Made by a program: the position numbers and the translations under genes
In this document: in pieces, positions 50,076 through 59,578 of the stretch
Layout: each line of letters starts with the position of its first letter
Numbering within the stretch: the stretch's first letter is position 1
From: VRUE01 sp963697915
Lineage (GTDB): Bacteria; Actinomycetota; Thermoleophilia; Solirubrobacterales; 70-9
NCBI GenBank assembly: GCA_963697915.1
Contig: OY969103.1
Coordinates: 558,001 to 622,000, forward strand
Reading direction: 5' to 3'
DNA length: 64,000 nucleotides
The notes under the pieces: model-generated
Database searches by the model: none
Seen by the model: only the letters and a program-made list of their open reading frames with translations
What the model was told of the DNA's origin: nothing

Positions 50076-52925
50076 TCAGCGGCCGGACTTGCCGCGCCGC
50101 TTTGGCTTCTTCGCCTTCTTGCAGTTCACGGCCTTGACCAGGGCGCGCAGGTTGCGCTGCTTGCCGTTTTGCGCGGTGAGCTCGACCGCGGCCCTCGACT
50201 TCTTCGCGCAGAGGTTCCTGCTGTTGACGATCAGGCCCTTCTGCCCCCCCTGCATGGTGACCACGATTTTCGAGACCGGCGCGTCGGGGACGTCTTCGAC
50301 CGTGGCCCTGATGCCGCCTTTGTGGGAGTCGACGCGGGCGACGGCTTCGACGTCGACCAGTCCGTGCAGGTCGAAGACCAGGTCGGGCAGCTTGTGGTCT
50401 GACGAGCGCAGGTAGAGGGGGCCTTCCAGGGGCTGGTCGAGGATCGGCGTGAAGGCACGCGCGTGACCGTAGATCGCCCCCGCGGGACAAGCGTCGGCCG
50501 CGTACTGCACGCGGGTGCAGATCGTCCTGAAGTGCCCCTGTTCGAGGAAGGCCGAGCGCGGCAGGCGCAGGACGAGGTCGGAGATGTTGGCGTCGCCGGG
50601 ACGCGGGGTGTAAACGGTGCGCAGGGCGGGGAAGTCACCGCGGCGGGTGCCGCCTTTGAGCCGCAGCGAGAGCTCTGGCTTGAAGCCGAGGCTGGCGCAG
50701 TTGGACGCCTGGAAGCGCTCCAGGAGCGTCACCGGGGCGTCGTCGCCGGGGTCGCGGGGGAGCAGGCCCGAGCCCCAGATCTGCGCGGCGATCGTCGAGG
50801 GCGTGCAGTTGGTCGGGTTGATCGTGAACTGCGGGCGGTCGACCTCGACGCGCACGTCGCGCACCTTCAGCGGGATGCCGGCGAGGGTCGTTGGCAGGGC
50901 GTCGGAGGCCTCGCTGTCGACCCGCACCTCCCCGCTGCGGGGATTGACCCGCAGGGCCTGGCGCACGACCACGGTGCCGACGTCGAAGGGACCGGCCACG
51001 GCAGGGACGATCGCCACCGCCGAGAGCGGCGCCCCGCGCAGCGGACCGGCCAGGTAGAAGCTGCCAGGGACGTAGGTGAGCTGGGAGCCGGCGCCGGCGC
51101 CGCCGATGATCGCGCCAAGCCGCGAGCTCGGCGGGCAGCTGGGCGCAGCGAGCTCGGCACGGCCGCTGCGCGCCCGGGCGGCGGCGATGCTTGCCTCAGG
51201 GCACTGCGTGGTGCCGGCCAGCCGGGCGATCATCCCGCGCGGCAGGACCGCCGAGAAGCGGGTCAGGTCCTGGTCGCCGTCGCGGCGGGTGAGCCGCATG
51301 TGGAAGGGCGAGTAGGCGCCGGCGCTGTTGTTGAGCGAGCCGGCGCTGAAGCCGGGTACGAAGGGCGGGGCGCCGGCGGCGGGGCAGGGGCCGCCACCGA
51401 CGCCCCGGGTGATCTCGAACGTGGAGGTCTTCCTCAGCACGCTGGCGGGGTTGGCCCAGGGCGTGAAGAAGGCCTCGGTGGTGAACTCTCCGCAGCGCTC
51501 GGGCGTGATCAGCGGCGAACGGGAGCCCTCGCGGAAGCGAAAGCGGAAGTTGGAGACCGGGAACTGGGGAATCTCGTGCCCGGGTTCGCCGAAGGTCGTC
51601 GTCAGCTGGCCCGTTTCCGGGTCGGGCTCGACCTTGCCGGCAAGCTTGAGCAGGACCCCGAGCCCGGGGTCCTTGACCACCATGTAGAGGGCGATCAAGG
51701 CGTTGAAGGGGTTCTCGTTCTGGGTCGCGACGAACACCTGGCCCCTGAAGACCTTGCCGGCGAGGATCGGCGTCTCGACTTCCAGGGTGCCGATCTTGGC
51801 GGCCTGCGGACAGCCCTCGCCCGGCAGCGAGTGGAGCGTCTCACGTTCGAGGTCGGCTTCCGAGCAGGTGGCGAGCCCTTCGGCCAGCGAGGGATTAGCG
51901 GTCATCCCCTCGGGCAGTTTCACCACGGCCTTCTTGATGTCCGAGCGGGTCGCGATGCCCACCGGGTTGGTGAGGCCCTCGTCCTTTACCTCGAGAGCGA
52001 CGTCGAGGCCAGCTGGCGAGGAGGCGCTTTCGGTCGTCGGCTGGGTGGAGATCTCCGGCGAGAAGCCGATTTTCTCGCACCCTTCCAGGCCGGGCGGAGT
52101 GGCGACGGTCTCCGCGAAGGGGGCGCCGCCGGGGCTCGGTGAGAACGGCGACCCGGTCCACCAGGGCGTCGCCCGGAAGACGGTCTCGATCGCCCCACAG
52201 CGGCGCGGCAGGGTCAGGAAGGGGCGTTCGGTGATGTCAGCCGAGCACAGGCCTCCTTTGCGCAGGCACCTGCCGCGTTCGGCGTCATGGTCTTTGTCGG
52301 CGGGGGTACCCCAAAGCGACAGCGAGGAGCCGAAGATTTCCAGCACCTGGACGGCGTTGGAGAGCACGGCGCGGCCCCGGTAGGGGCGCTCGGAGGTCAA
52401 CCCGACCAGGACGGTGACCGGGGTGTCCGAAGCCCAGAAGCCGAGCTTGGCCACCGCTCCGGGGGGTGGCTCGAGGTTGTACAGGGGGGTGGTCTCCTCT
52501 CCCCCTTCGGGTCGTTTCCCGTTGTTTCCGACCGTCACCTCAACGGTTCCCACGACGGTGCCGTCGGCGCAATTCGGGACCTCGAAGGCGCCTTCGGGCT
52601 TGGTCAGGAAGTCGAGCGTCGAGCAGGGATCCACGGCGTTGGGATCGGCCGCGAAGCCCTCGGGGGCGATCACTTCGAGCTGGCGGAAGGCGCCGTTGAC
52701 GAACTCCAGTTCTTCGCCGGATCCCTCTTTGACCGTGTTCACCTCCAGCTCGGTGTCCATCGAGAAGGGATGGGCGCCGGCCTGGATCGGGGCGGCAGGG
52801 GAGCCGTCAGGCTCCGAGAACGTGACCTCGATGCCGTGCAGGCCGAAGTCGGCCCGGGCGGCCGGGGCGATGGCCAAGGCGACGAGCGCCGTGGCGAGCA
52901 GAGCAATGGTCAGTCGTCCCCTCAT
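50076..52925 (-). CDS. Giant secreted protein, 949 residues, unknown
   Basis: Sec signal (LTIALLATALVALAIAPAA, cleavage near ARA). The rest is beta-rich with many Cys and at least two similar halves (VVKLPEGMTANPSLAEGLAT; VLPRGMIARLAGTTQCPEAS), each followed by CPxxS/K-x-G-type segments, suggesting internal duplication. The C-terminus is strongly basic (KKAKKPKRRGKSGR), perhaps a cell-wall-retention tail. It overlaps the upstream 1362-residue gene by four bases, so the two are co-translated. No enzymatic motif recognised. Confidence 0.8.
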   Translation of the reverse strand: MRGRLTIALLATALVALAIAPAARADFGLHGIEVTFSEPDGSPAAPIQAGAHPFSMDTELEVNTVKEGSGEELEFVNGAFRQLEVIAPEGFAADPNAVDPCSTLDFLTKPEGAFEVPNCADGTVVGTVEVTVGNNGKRPEGGEETTPLYNLEPPPGAVAKLGFWASDTPVTVLVGLTSERPYRGRAVLSNAVQVLEIFGSSLSLWGTPADKDHDAERGRCLRKGGLCSADITERPFLTLPRRCGAIETVFRATPWWTGSPFSPSPGGAPFAETVATPPGLEGCEKIGFSPEISTQPTTESASSPAGLDVALEVKDEGLTNPVGIATRSDIKKAVVKLPEGMTANPSLAEGLATCSEADLERETLHSLPGEGCPQAAKIGTLEVETPILAGKVFRGQVFVATQNENPFNALIALYMVVKDPGLGVLLKLAGKVEPDPETGQLTTTFGEPGHEIPQFPVSNFRFRFREGSRSPLITPERCGEFTTEAFFTPWANPASVLRKTSTFEITRGVGGGPCPAAGAPPFVPGFSAGSLNNSAGAYSPFHMRLTRRDGDQDLTRFSAVLPRGMIARLAGTTQCPEASIAAARARSGRAELAAPSCPPSSRLGAIIGGAGAGSQLTYVPGSFYLAGPLRGAPLSAVAIVPAVAGPFDVGTVVVRQALRVNPRSGEVRVDSEASDALPTTLAGIPLKVRDVRVEVDRPQFTINPTNCTPSTIAAQIWGSGLLPRDPGDDAPVTLLERFQASNCASLGFKPELSLRLKGGTRRGDFPALRTVYTPRPGDANISDLVLRLPRSAFLEQGHFRTICTRVQYAADACPAGAIYGHARAFTPILDQPLEGPLYLRSSDHKLPDLVFDLHGLVDVEAVARVDSHKGGIRATVEDVPDAPVSKIVVTMQGGQKGLIVNSRNLCAKKSRAAVELTAQNGKQRNLRALVKAVNCKKAKKPKRRGKSGR

Positions 52926-55900
52926 CGTCCTGCCCTCCCGTTGCCCGAGCCTCGTCGCTTGCGCGCCTTTCGCTTGCCCGCCTGCTTCTTCTTCACGCAG
53001 CGCGCCTTGCCCTTGCGGGTCACCCGGCGCTTGCCCTTGCCGCAGGGCTTGGGCTTCCCTTCCGGCTTTGCGTTGCCCTCACCGGTGACGGCGGCACTCG
53101 AGGGCGTGATCACCGGCGGCGGGGCCGGCGGCGACTGACAGGCCTCGCCTTCGCAGGGGGGCTCGGGCTCGGGGTAGCGGAAGCCTCCGTCAACGCGGGC
53201 GTCGTAGACGTCGATCAGGCCGAAGTCGGGCGGGACGAGGCTGCTCAGGGACGAGAAGAAGACGTCGTCGCCGCTGGGGCTGGCATCGAGGAAGTTGGAC
53301 TCGCGCGGGCTCTCGCCCGAGGAGATCAGCTCGACGCAGCCGCCGGAATCCTCGTTGAAGGTGGGGTCGCCGGCGTCGCAGCTGCCCGCGCCGGCCTCCT
53401 CCCACTGGTAGACGTCCTGCAGGCCGTTGGTGTCGCGCAGGACGAGCGCCTCGTAGCTCTCGAAGAAGGCCCGCCGCCCGTCGGCGGAGAGCACCCGCGA
53501 GGCGTGAAGGGCGCGCTCGGCGGGCGGGATCTGCGCCGCCGCCCAAATTTTCTGGCCCGCGCCCCTGGCGCTCACCAGTTCGCTTCCCGTCGGCCGCGCG
53601 CCGCTCGGGTTGCACGAGACGCAGCGCAGCTCCGCCTCGGCGGCGTCGTAGAGATAGACCTCGCTCGCCGGCCGGTCCTCGACCGCGTCGGTGTTGTCGT
53701 AGTCGGTCTTCAGCGGCGCGGTCGTGTTGAAGAGCGCGTGCAGGCCGTCGTCGCTGACCCGCGAGATCCGTTTGAGCGGCTCCAAGGCCAGCGGCGAGAC
53801 GTCGCTAGAGAGGTCAACCAGGTCTTCGTTGCTGAGCGTGCCGACGAAGGCGTAGCTGTCGGGCCCTCGCTCCCACAGGTAGAGGTTGGGCTCGCCGGGC
53901 TCCGCTTCCTCTTTTTCGCTGTTCTGACCCGAGGCCGGGATCGCCACGGTGGAGGCGAAGTAGACGCGGCTCGCGTCCTGGGAAGCGCCGAGCACGCCCA
54001 CCACCCCCGAGGCAATCTGATCCGTCGCTCCCGCCTCTTCGGCCAGGGCCGCGTCGACGTCGAAGGAGAAGAGGTTGCCGCCGCTGGTGAAGATCGCCTC
54101 GCCGCCGTCGTCGGCCGCGGTCCAGTAACGGGAGTCGCTCGCCGCCGAGACGAGGAGCGTTTTGTCCTCCTCGCGGATCCGCACGTAGATCGGGCCGGGC
54201 CCGACGGCGGGTTGCAGACCCGTGCTCAGCGGCCCGACCGACCAGAAGATCCTCTCCCCGTCGGCCGAGATCGCGTTCTGGAAGCTCCCTTCCCTCCCAC
54301 CGCCGACGACCTCCCTGGCGGTGCCCGCGAAGCAGGAATGGACATCGGGGTCCACCGGTTCCCCGTTGGGCAGGATGCAGACATAATGCAGCTCTCCCGC
54401 CTCGTCGCGCTCGTAGAGCTGCGGGTTGCAGGCATCGCCTTTGGTAGTGCATTCGACGCTGCGCGGCGGCGCGTCGTCGGTCAGTTGGCCGTTGGAGACG
54501 AAGATCGCCCGTTTGGCCCCCGCCGAGAGCCCCTGCAGTTCGAGGCCGATATACCCACTCAGCGCCACCTGTTCCTGTCTTGGTTTCTCGGTGGTCAGAG
54601 CTTCGTAATCACCCCCGGCGCAGTTGTCGCGCCGGTAGAGGTTGAGGTAGCCGGGTACGGCGTCAGCGGTCAGCGCGGGGTCGAAGACGGGGCGCAGCCA
54701 GGCCGAGCAGAGGTCGGCCGAGAAGGCTTTGAACTCGTTGTCGAGCTTCACTTCGAGGCTGTTGGTGACCGGCCGCGTGCGCGGGGGCGCGATCGCCTCG
54801 CTCTGCCAGCCGTCGTCCGTGTCTCCCGCCTCGACGACCCGGTCGCCCTCGCGGCGTTCGGTCAGGTACTGGGAGACGGCGGGACCGCCCTCGGGGTCGG
54901 CGAAGGCGGTCGCCGAGGAGTAGGTGAACCGCTCGCCAGAGGTCGAGCTCTGGGTTTGCGCGGTGATGTTGGGGGCGGTGATGTCGGCGCTGCCTTTCGC
55001 GAGGTCCGAGACGAGCTCGTAGGCGCGGCAGTCGGGCAGCTTGGCCGAGGGACCGGCGCGGAAGGCGTCGTTGGCGCAGGGCTCGGTTGCTTCCGGGGCG
55101 AAGGTCTTGAAGCTCGCTTCCCCCCCCACCGTTTCTCCGCCGCCGCTCGCCGCCACGAAGCGGAAGTGGTAGGTCGTGTCGGGCTGCAGGCCCGCGAGCG
55201 GGACCTTGGCGCCGGTCAGCGTCGCCTCGACCGATTTGCCGGTCAGCAGGACGCCGGGCGGCGCCGGCTGCTCCGCGGTGCAACCTCCCGCCGAGCAGGG
55301 TTCGGTCCCGTACTGCACGTGGAAGCGGGTGTCGGGCCAGAAGTGGGGGTTGATCCGCGCCTGCACGCTCGCTCCCGTCGTGCCCGCCGAGACCGCGTAC
55401 TGGGCGGTGATGTCCGGCGCCCGTACCGGCGGCGGTTCACAGCCGATCGGCGGCGTGCCGTAGCCGGTGAAGTACGACCCGCCGCCGAAGGTCGCGACGT
55501 AGAGGTTGCCCGGCGCCTCGCTGCCCGCGCAGAGGTTGGTTCCCAAGCCCAGCAGCTGCGCGGAGGGGCCCTTCGCCGCAAATCCCTCCCCCGGGCAGAG
55601 GCCCACGATGCACGCGCCGCTGGAATCGAAGCCGAGCACTTCGTAGCCGAGCGCCTCGTTGCTGGGCCCAAACCTGTCCCTGACCACGTAGACGTTGTCC
55701 TCGACGTCGGTCTCGAGCGCCAGCGGGTTGATGCCTTTCTCCTCGGGGGTTTTCACCGCCAGCACATCGGTGACCTCCACGGGCGGCGCGGTCGAGGGGC
55801 TCAGCTTGAAGACGCGTTCGCTGTCGGCCGGCGAGACGCCCTGCAGCGAGACGTAGGTGTTGCCGGCGCCGTCGACCGCCAGGGCCTTGATCGTCCCCGC

Positions 55901-57010
55901 CGCCGGGAACTGCGGAGAGACGGCGTTGATCGCCGCGAAGCTGACTTTGCCCGCGAAGCTCCCGTCGGGGTTGAATTCCTGGATCCGGTCTTTGTCGCCG
56001 ACCACGATCGTGTCGGCGACGGGGTTGTAGGCGACGTAGTTGTTGACGGCAAAGAGGTTGGAGAACTCTCCGTCACCCGTGCCGCTCGCCCCGGCGCCGC
56101 AGGTGTCGCCGTTTTCGAGGTGCTGGGCGGTGCAGAGGTTGCCGGGGTTCGCGGGGGTGCCGCCTCCCTGGTTCACGCCACCGCCGGCCATCCAGAGGAA
56201 CTCACCAGCGGAAGAGAACTTCTGCAGTCTGAAGCTGGACCCGTCGAGCAGATTTTCAAAGACATAGACGCCGCTACTCGCGTCGACGGCCACTCCCTTG
56301 GGTGCATTGAACTGCCCGGGTTCGTTACCACCAATCCCTTCCTGACACCCCGAAGTCGTCGTGCAGGTCTCAGGTCCAACCCCCGCCGCGGCACCGTTGG
56401 CCCGCGTCGTTGCGCTCACCCCCGCTTCGGCGACCCCGCCGAGCGGCGCCGTCCCGTCGGCGGCACTCAGCTGGGCAACGTCCCCCCCGGCCAGCGGGCC
56501 GGCGTCGAAGCGCACGACGTAGATGCGCAGGTGGGTGCCGGTGCCACCGCTCACGGTCACGCCACCGCCACCTGACGCGATCGCCGGCAGGGCCTCGAGT
56601 GCCGCTTCGACCTCAGCGGCACCGGCGTCGTGGGCGAGGTCGGGCGTCTCGTCGCCTTCGAAGCCGAGCCTGAACTGTCCTTCGCTTGCCCGCACTCGAA
56701 CTTCCTGCTCCTCGTCGACCGCCCCGGGAGCGACGTTCCAGCCCCAGGCCTTGATGAATTCTCCCCACGCCGTGAACTCGCTGATACGGTCGTTGTTGCG
56801 ATCACTAACGTAGACGTGTCCGGTTCTCGGGTCGGCCGCAATATCGCGAGGGAGGTCGATTCGCCCCGCGCTCGCACCCCCCGCGCCGTCCGGGGGGACT
56901 TTGAGCAGTTCCTCCGGCGCCGCCGCGCTGGCGCCCGCGGCGGCCAGCAGCGCAAAGATCAGACCCAGCGCCAAGCACGACCCAGCCCTGCCTGCTCCCA
57001 AAGGTCCCAC
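52922..57010 (-). CDS. Giant secreted beta-propeller protein (NHL-like), 1362 residues
   Basis: Signal peptide LALGLIFALLAAAGASAA. Residues ~40-500 hold NHL-type repeats (IDLPRDIAADPRTGHVYVSD, FNAPKGVAVDASSGVYV) forming a beta-propeller. A fibronectin-III-like segment follows (LAGLQPDTTYHFRFVAAS), then ~700 residues of WD40/PD40-like repeats (SADGERIFWSVGPL, VSDDGLHALFNTTAPL, SPSGDDVFFSSLSSL). The C-terminus is Lys/Arg-rich. Such proteins are abundant in Solirubrobacterales and presumed extracellular; binding partner unknown. A good promoter precedes it. Confidence 0.83.
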   Translation of the reverse strand: MGPLGAGRAGSCLALGLIFALLAAAGASAAAPEELLKVPPDGAGGASAGRIDLPRDIAADPRTGHVYVSDRNNDRISEFTAWGEFIKAWGWNVAPGAVDEEQEVRVRASEGQFRLGFEGDETPDLAHDAGAAEVEAALEALPAIASGGGGVTVSGGTGTHLRIYVVRFDAGPLAGGDVAQLSAADGTAPLGGVAEAGVSATTRANGAAAGVGPETCTTTSGCQEGIGGNEPGQFNAPKGVAVDASSGVYVFENLLDGSSFRLQKFSSAGEFLWMAGGGVNQGGGTPANPGNLCTAQHLENGDTCGAGASGTGDGEFSNLFAVNNYVAYNPVADTIVVGDKDRIQEFNPDGSFAGKVSFAAINAVSPQFPAAGTIKALAVDGAGNTYVSLQGVSPADSERVFKLSPSTAPPVEVTDVLAVKTPEEKGINPLALETDVEDNVYVVRDRFGPSNEALGYEVLGFDSSGACIVGLCPGEGFAAKGPSAQLLGLGTNLCAGSEAPGNLYVATFGGGSYFTGYGTPPIGCEPPPVRAPDITAQYAVSAGTTGASVQARINPHFWPDTRFHVQYGTEPCSAGGCTAEQPAPPGVLLTGKSVEATLTGAKVPLAGLQPDTTYHFRFVAASGGGETVGGEASFKTFAPEATEPCANDAFRAGPSAKLPDCRAYELVSDLAKGSADITAPNITAQTQSSTSGERFTYSSATAFADPEGGPAVSQYLTERREGDRVVEAGDTDDGWQSEAIAPPRTRPVTNSLEVKLDNEFKAFSADLCSAWLRPVFDPALTADAVPGYLNLYRRDNCAGGDYEALTTEKPRQEQVALSGYIGLELQGLSAGAKRAIFVSNGQLTDDAPPRSVECTTKGDACNPQLYERDEAGELHYVCILPNGEPVDPDVHSCFAGTAREVVGGGREGSFQNAISADGERIFWSVGPLSTGLQPAVGPGPIYVRIREEDKTLLVSAASDSRYWTAADDGGEAIFTSGGNLFSFDVDAALAEEAGATDQIASGVVGVLGASQDASRVYFASTVAIPASGQNSEKEEAEPGEPNLYLWERGPDSYAFVGTLSNEDLVDLSSDVSPLALEPLKRISRVSDDGLHALFNTTAPLKTDYDNTDAVEDRPASEVYLYDAAEAELRCVSCNPSGARPTGSELVSARGAGQKIWAAAQIPPAERALHASRVLSADGRRAFFESYEALVLRDTNGLQDVYQWEEAGAGSCDAGDPTFNEDSGGCVELISSGESPRESNFLDASPSGDDVFFSSLSSLVPPDFGLIDVYDARVDGGFRYPEPEPPCEGEACQSPPAPPPVITPSSAAVTGEGNAKPEGKPKPCGKGKRRVTRKGKARCVKKKQAGKRKARKRRGSGNGRAGR

Positions 57011-57060
57011 GTGTCCCGTCCCCCTTCGCTCTCCCCTGCACCGCTAACTTAATCGCGATT

Positions 57061-57089
57061 AGGTTATGGAACGTCCCCGTATTTGTCAA
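57061..57089 (-). promoter_or_regulatory. Promoter of the giant secreted-protein operon
   Basis: Minus strand TTGACA (57089-57084), 17-base spacer, TAACCT (57066-57061). Directly downstream is the palindrome AATCGCGATT (57051-57060), a possible operator. Confidence 0.6.
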
Positions 57090-57109
57090 GAGACGCCCCA
57101 GTCTAGGAA

Positions 57110-57137
57110 GCAGGGCCGGGATCTCTCCCGGCCCTGC
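57110..57137 (-). terminator. Hairpin after secreted copy 4
   Basis: GCAGGGCCGGG, ATCTCT, CCCGGCCCTGC: perfect 11-bp stem, 36 bases downstream of the stop at 57173; only a weak T-run. Confidence 0.6.
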
Positions 57138-57172
57138 CCATCAGAGCGACTGCAAGAAAAAGCTCTCGCTTC

Positions 57173-57883
57173 CTATGCTTCTTCGCCGCTCGGCCCTGTC
57201 GCTGTGATGTTGACCTTGTTCCCTTCTGTATCGGTGCCCCAAACTGTCAGGGACGCTTTCAGTTCGGATTCGACGTTCTCACCGGCGGTGCCGAAGCAGC
57301 CGAAGCCACTTTCTGTCTTGGTGTTTGTGACTTCTTTGGTGTTGATTGTCACGGTGAGGTCGTGTTTACCGGTTGTCAGGCCTGTGTGGTATTTGGCGCC
57401 GCCTTTGCTGGTCTGCGGCGGGATGTGGATCGTGCAGGTGCCGACGATCGGCGGGTCGACTGTCAGTGTGACTTCTTTGCCCGTGGGGCACACCAGGTCG
57501 ACTGTCTGGTCTTGGGTTGTCGGGTTTTTGCCCATTTTCGCCACGAAGTCGCATTCATTCATGTGGACGGTCGCGCTGCCGCCGATTGTCGGGTGGCAGT
57601 TGGCGAAAGCCAGTTTGTTGATTGTGACCGACGCTTCTGTGGCATTTGCGGTGCTGCCCTGTCCTTCGGCCGTTTCACATGTGACGCCGGTTTCGAGGCC
57701 GTTATCCCAGAACTCGTTGGTTCCCGCAGCCCCGATCTGTGTCGCGTGGAGGTTGGTCCATCCACCCGACGCGTCGGAGCTGAAGTGGCCGCCGGTTTCG
57801 GCGGTGGCCGAGAGCACCCCGAACGCGCCGACCGCAACAGTGGCCAGCATGCCGAGGGTGAGTGCCTTGAGCTTGAGGCTCAT
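57173..57883 (-). CDS. Secreted family protein, copy 4
   Basis: 236 residues, almost the same as copy 3 (signal LTLGMLATVAVGAFGVLSA; AETGGHFSSDASGGWTNLHA; DPPIVGTCTIHIPPQTSKGG; TATGPSGEEA). Differences cluster in the middle (INKLAFANCHPTIGGSATV). AAAGGAAA ribosome binding site. It precedes the giant-protein promoter. Confidence 0.85.
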   Translation of the reverse strand: MSLKLKALTLGMLATVAVGAFGVLSATAETGGHFSSDASGGWTNLHATQIGAAGTNEFWDNGLETGVTCETAEGQGSTANATEASVTINKLAFANCHPTIGGSATVHMNECDFVAKMGKNPTTQDQTVDLVCPTGKEVTLTVDPPIVGTCTIHIPPQTSKGGAKYHTGLTTGKHDLTVTINTKEVTNTKTESGFGCFGTAGENVESELKASLTVWGTDTEGNKVNITATGPSGEEA

Positions 57884-58083
57884 TCTCGTTTCCTTTCCCG
57901 TGATTGGTCCCGCGCCCGAGCCTCCCAGGCTCGGTGCGGCTCCTCCGATGGAGGACGGGACTATCCATAGCCAGGCACCCGAGATTGATCAAGGATATTT
58001 AAACGTTTGGGCCATCGTGGTCGGATAGCTGCCCCACGGCAAGGCGATCTCCCCGCAAACCGCGTGTGAGCGCTTCGCGCGCG

Positions 58084-58112
58084 CGCCGATCCGCGTCCCG
58101 CGCGGATCGGCG
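58084..58112 (-). terminator. GCCGATC hairpin after lipoprotein 2
   Basis: CGCCGATCCGCG, TCCCG, CGCGGATCGGCG: perfect 12-bp stem, 16 bases after the stop at 58129. Confidence 0.6.
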
Positions 58113-58128
58113 GCCGACCGGCCGTCGG

Positions 58129-58713
58129 CTACAGGCCACCGCACTCGGGGAGCCCGTAATCGTCAGCCAGCTTTTCGGGCTTCGCGAACGGGCTCTTGAT
58201 CTCGGCGAACCCGGAGGGATTCGCGCTCGCCTTATCGAGCACCCCCTCCATGCCGGTGAGGATGGCTTCCACCTGCTCCTCCTCCCCAGCGGGCAGCCCA
58301 AGGGCTCGGATCGCCTTGATCTCCCGTTCCAGCGAGGGCAGCACGACATTGTGGGTCAGGTCCTCGAGCGCCTTGGTTTCATCTTTGTTGACGTTCTGCG
58401 CAAGAAAGACCTTCATTTCGTTCTGCAGTTTTTCTGAGTTCTTCGTGCAGATCGCGTTGGCTTCCTCGACGAACTCGGCGTTCGGCCCGGTCTGCGCGCC
58501 TGATGCGTCTTCGCCCTCTTCGCCGGCCGCGTCGCTCTCGCTGCCGCCATCTTCTTCGCTCGAGCCGCCTTCGTCGGATTCCCCGCCAGTGTCGCTGGAG
58601 GCGACGGTGGATCCCCCGGATGCCGAGCCGCCGTCATCGTCGCCGCCACAGCCAGGCAGGACGAAGAGAGCGAGAACGACAATCGCGATCAGAGCTTGGA
58701 AGTGGCGTGGCAT
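58129..58713 (-). CDS. Lipoprotein 2
   Basis: 194 residues from ATG 58713 (AAGGGA ribosome binding site). Lipobox VLPGC, a Gly/Ser/Glu/Asp-rich linker, then a helical domain (AEFVEEANAICTKNSEKLQN, EREIKAIRALGLPAGEEEQV) ending LPECGGL. Paralog of lipoprotein 1, with the same Cys pattern and IRALG motif. Membrane-anchored outside the cytoplasmic membrane. Confidence 0.83.
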   Translation of the reverse strand: MPRHFQALIAIVVLALFVLPGCGGDDDGGSASGGSTVASSDTGGESDEGGSSEEDGGSESDAAGEEGEDASGAQTGPNAEFVEEANAICTKNSEKLQNEMKVFLAQNVNKDETKALEDLTHNVVLPSLEREIKAIRALGLPAGEEEQVEAILTGMEGVLDKASANPSGFAEIKSPFAKPEKLADDYGLPECGGL

Positions 58714-58720
58714 TGCGATC

Positions 58721-58749
58721 CCTTTCATTGATTGAAAGGTTTTTTTATA
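58721..58749 (-). promoter_or_regulatory. Promoter with inverted repeat before lipoprotein 2
   Basis: Minus strand TATAAA (58749-58744) followed by the inverted repeat CCTTTCA-ATCAA-TGAAAGG (58739-58721). The second arm contains the ribosome binding site, so it could be an operator or an mRNA hairpin that hides it. Confidence 0.45.
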
Positions 58750-58838
58750 TCAAATGAGCCCAAGCGGGCGTCTATGGCGCATAGCGGGCTCGCCATCTAG
58801 CGAGCCCGCTTGAGCCACCAACCACAGGCAGGCCGTGG

Positions 58839-59528
58839 CTATTCTTCGCCGTTGGGACCTGTCGCTGTGACGCCGAAGCCCGATTCGGCGACAGCCGCTG
58901 TCACGGTTGCGGATAGTTCGCCGTCTTTGTTGTGCCCGGCGGTTTCGAAACAACCGAAGCCAGTTTCTGTCTTATTATTTGTAATTTCAGTGATGCTGAC
59001 ATGGGCGGTGAGATCGTGGTTGCCTTCGAGGGTGCCCGTTGTGTAACGCGCGCCACCTTTCGAGGTCTGCGGCGGGATGTGGATCGTGCAGGTGCCGACG
59101 ATCGGCGGGTCGACTGTCAGTGTGACTTCTTTGCCCGCCGGGCATTGCAGGTGCACTGTCTGATCGGTGGTCGACGGATTTTCGCCGATTGTGGCGAGGA
59201 GGTCACAGCCGTTCATGTCAACAGTAGCGGTGCCGCCGATTGTCGGGTGGCATTCAACGAAGTTGAATTCATCGAATGTGATCGACTCCACGGAGCTTCC
59301 CGCGACCTTGGCCGTAGCTGTCGCGGTTTCGCATGTGACGCCGGTTCCCAAATTCGGGTCGTAGTACTCGTTGGCCCCCGGAGCTCCCAGCTGGCTGGCG
59401 TGCATCGTCAGGGATTGTTCGAGGGAAAAGTGACCGCCGGTGGTTCCCGCGTTTGCCGTGAGCGCTCCAGTCGCGACGAACGCCCCGATCGCCGCAAGTA
59501 CAAGGAACATCGATGCCTTCGCTTTCAT
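58839..59528 (-). CDS. Secreted family protein, copy 5
   Basis: 229 residues from ATG 59528 (GGGAGG ribosome binding site, nine-base spacing; ATG 59537 is too close). Signal peptide MFLVLAAIGAFVATGALTA. Core VECHPTIGGTATVDMNGCDL, DPPIVGTCTIHIPPQTSKGG, NNKTETGFGCFETAGHN. More diverged than copies 3 and 4. Confidence 0.84.
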   Translation of the reverse strand: MKAKASMFLVLAAIGAFVATGALTANAGTTGGHFSLEQSLTMHASQLGAPGANEYYDPNLGTGVTCETATATAKVAGSSVESITFDEFNFVECHPTIGGTATVDMNGCDLLATIGENPSTTDQTVHLQCPAGKEVTLTVDPPIVGTCTIHIPPQTSKGGARYTTGTLEGNHDLTAHVSITEITNNKTETGFGCFETAGHNKDGELSATVTAAVAESGFGVTATGPNGEE

Positions 59529-59578
59529 CTTCCCCATCCTCCCAGCGCCAACGCCATTTCGGATGCCGTGGCACATTG

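Noticed and set aside
58721..58747. Plus-strand intrinsic terminator (CCTTTCA hairpin plus T-run)
   Set aside because: It fits the shape, but no plus-strand gene precedes it, and on the minus strand the same bases form the TATAAA promoter of lipoprotein 2.
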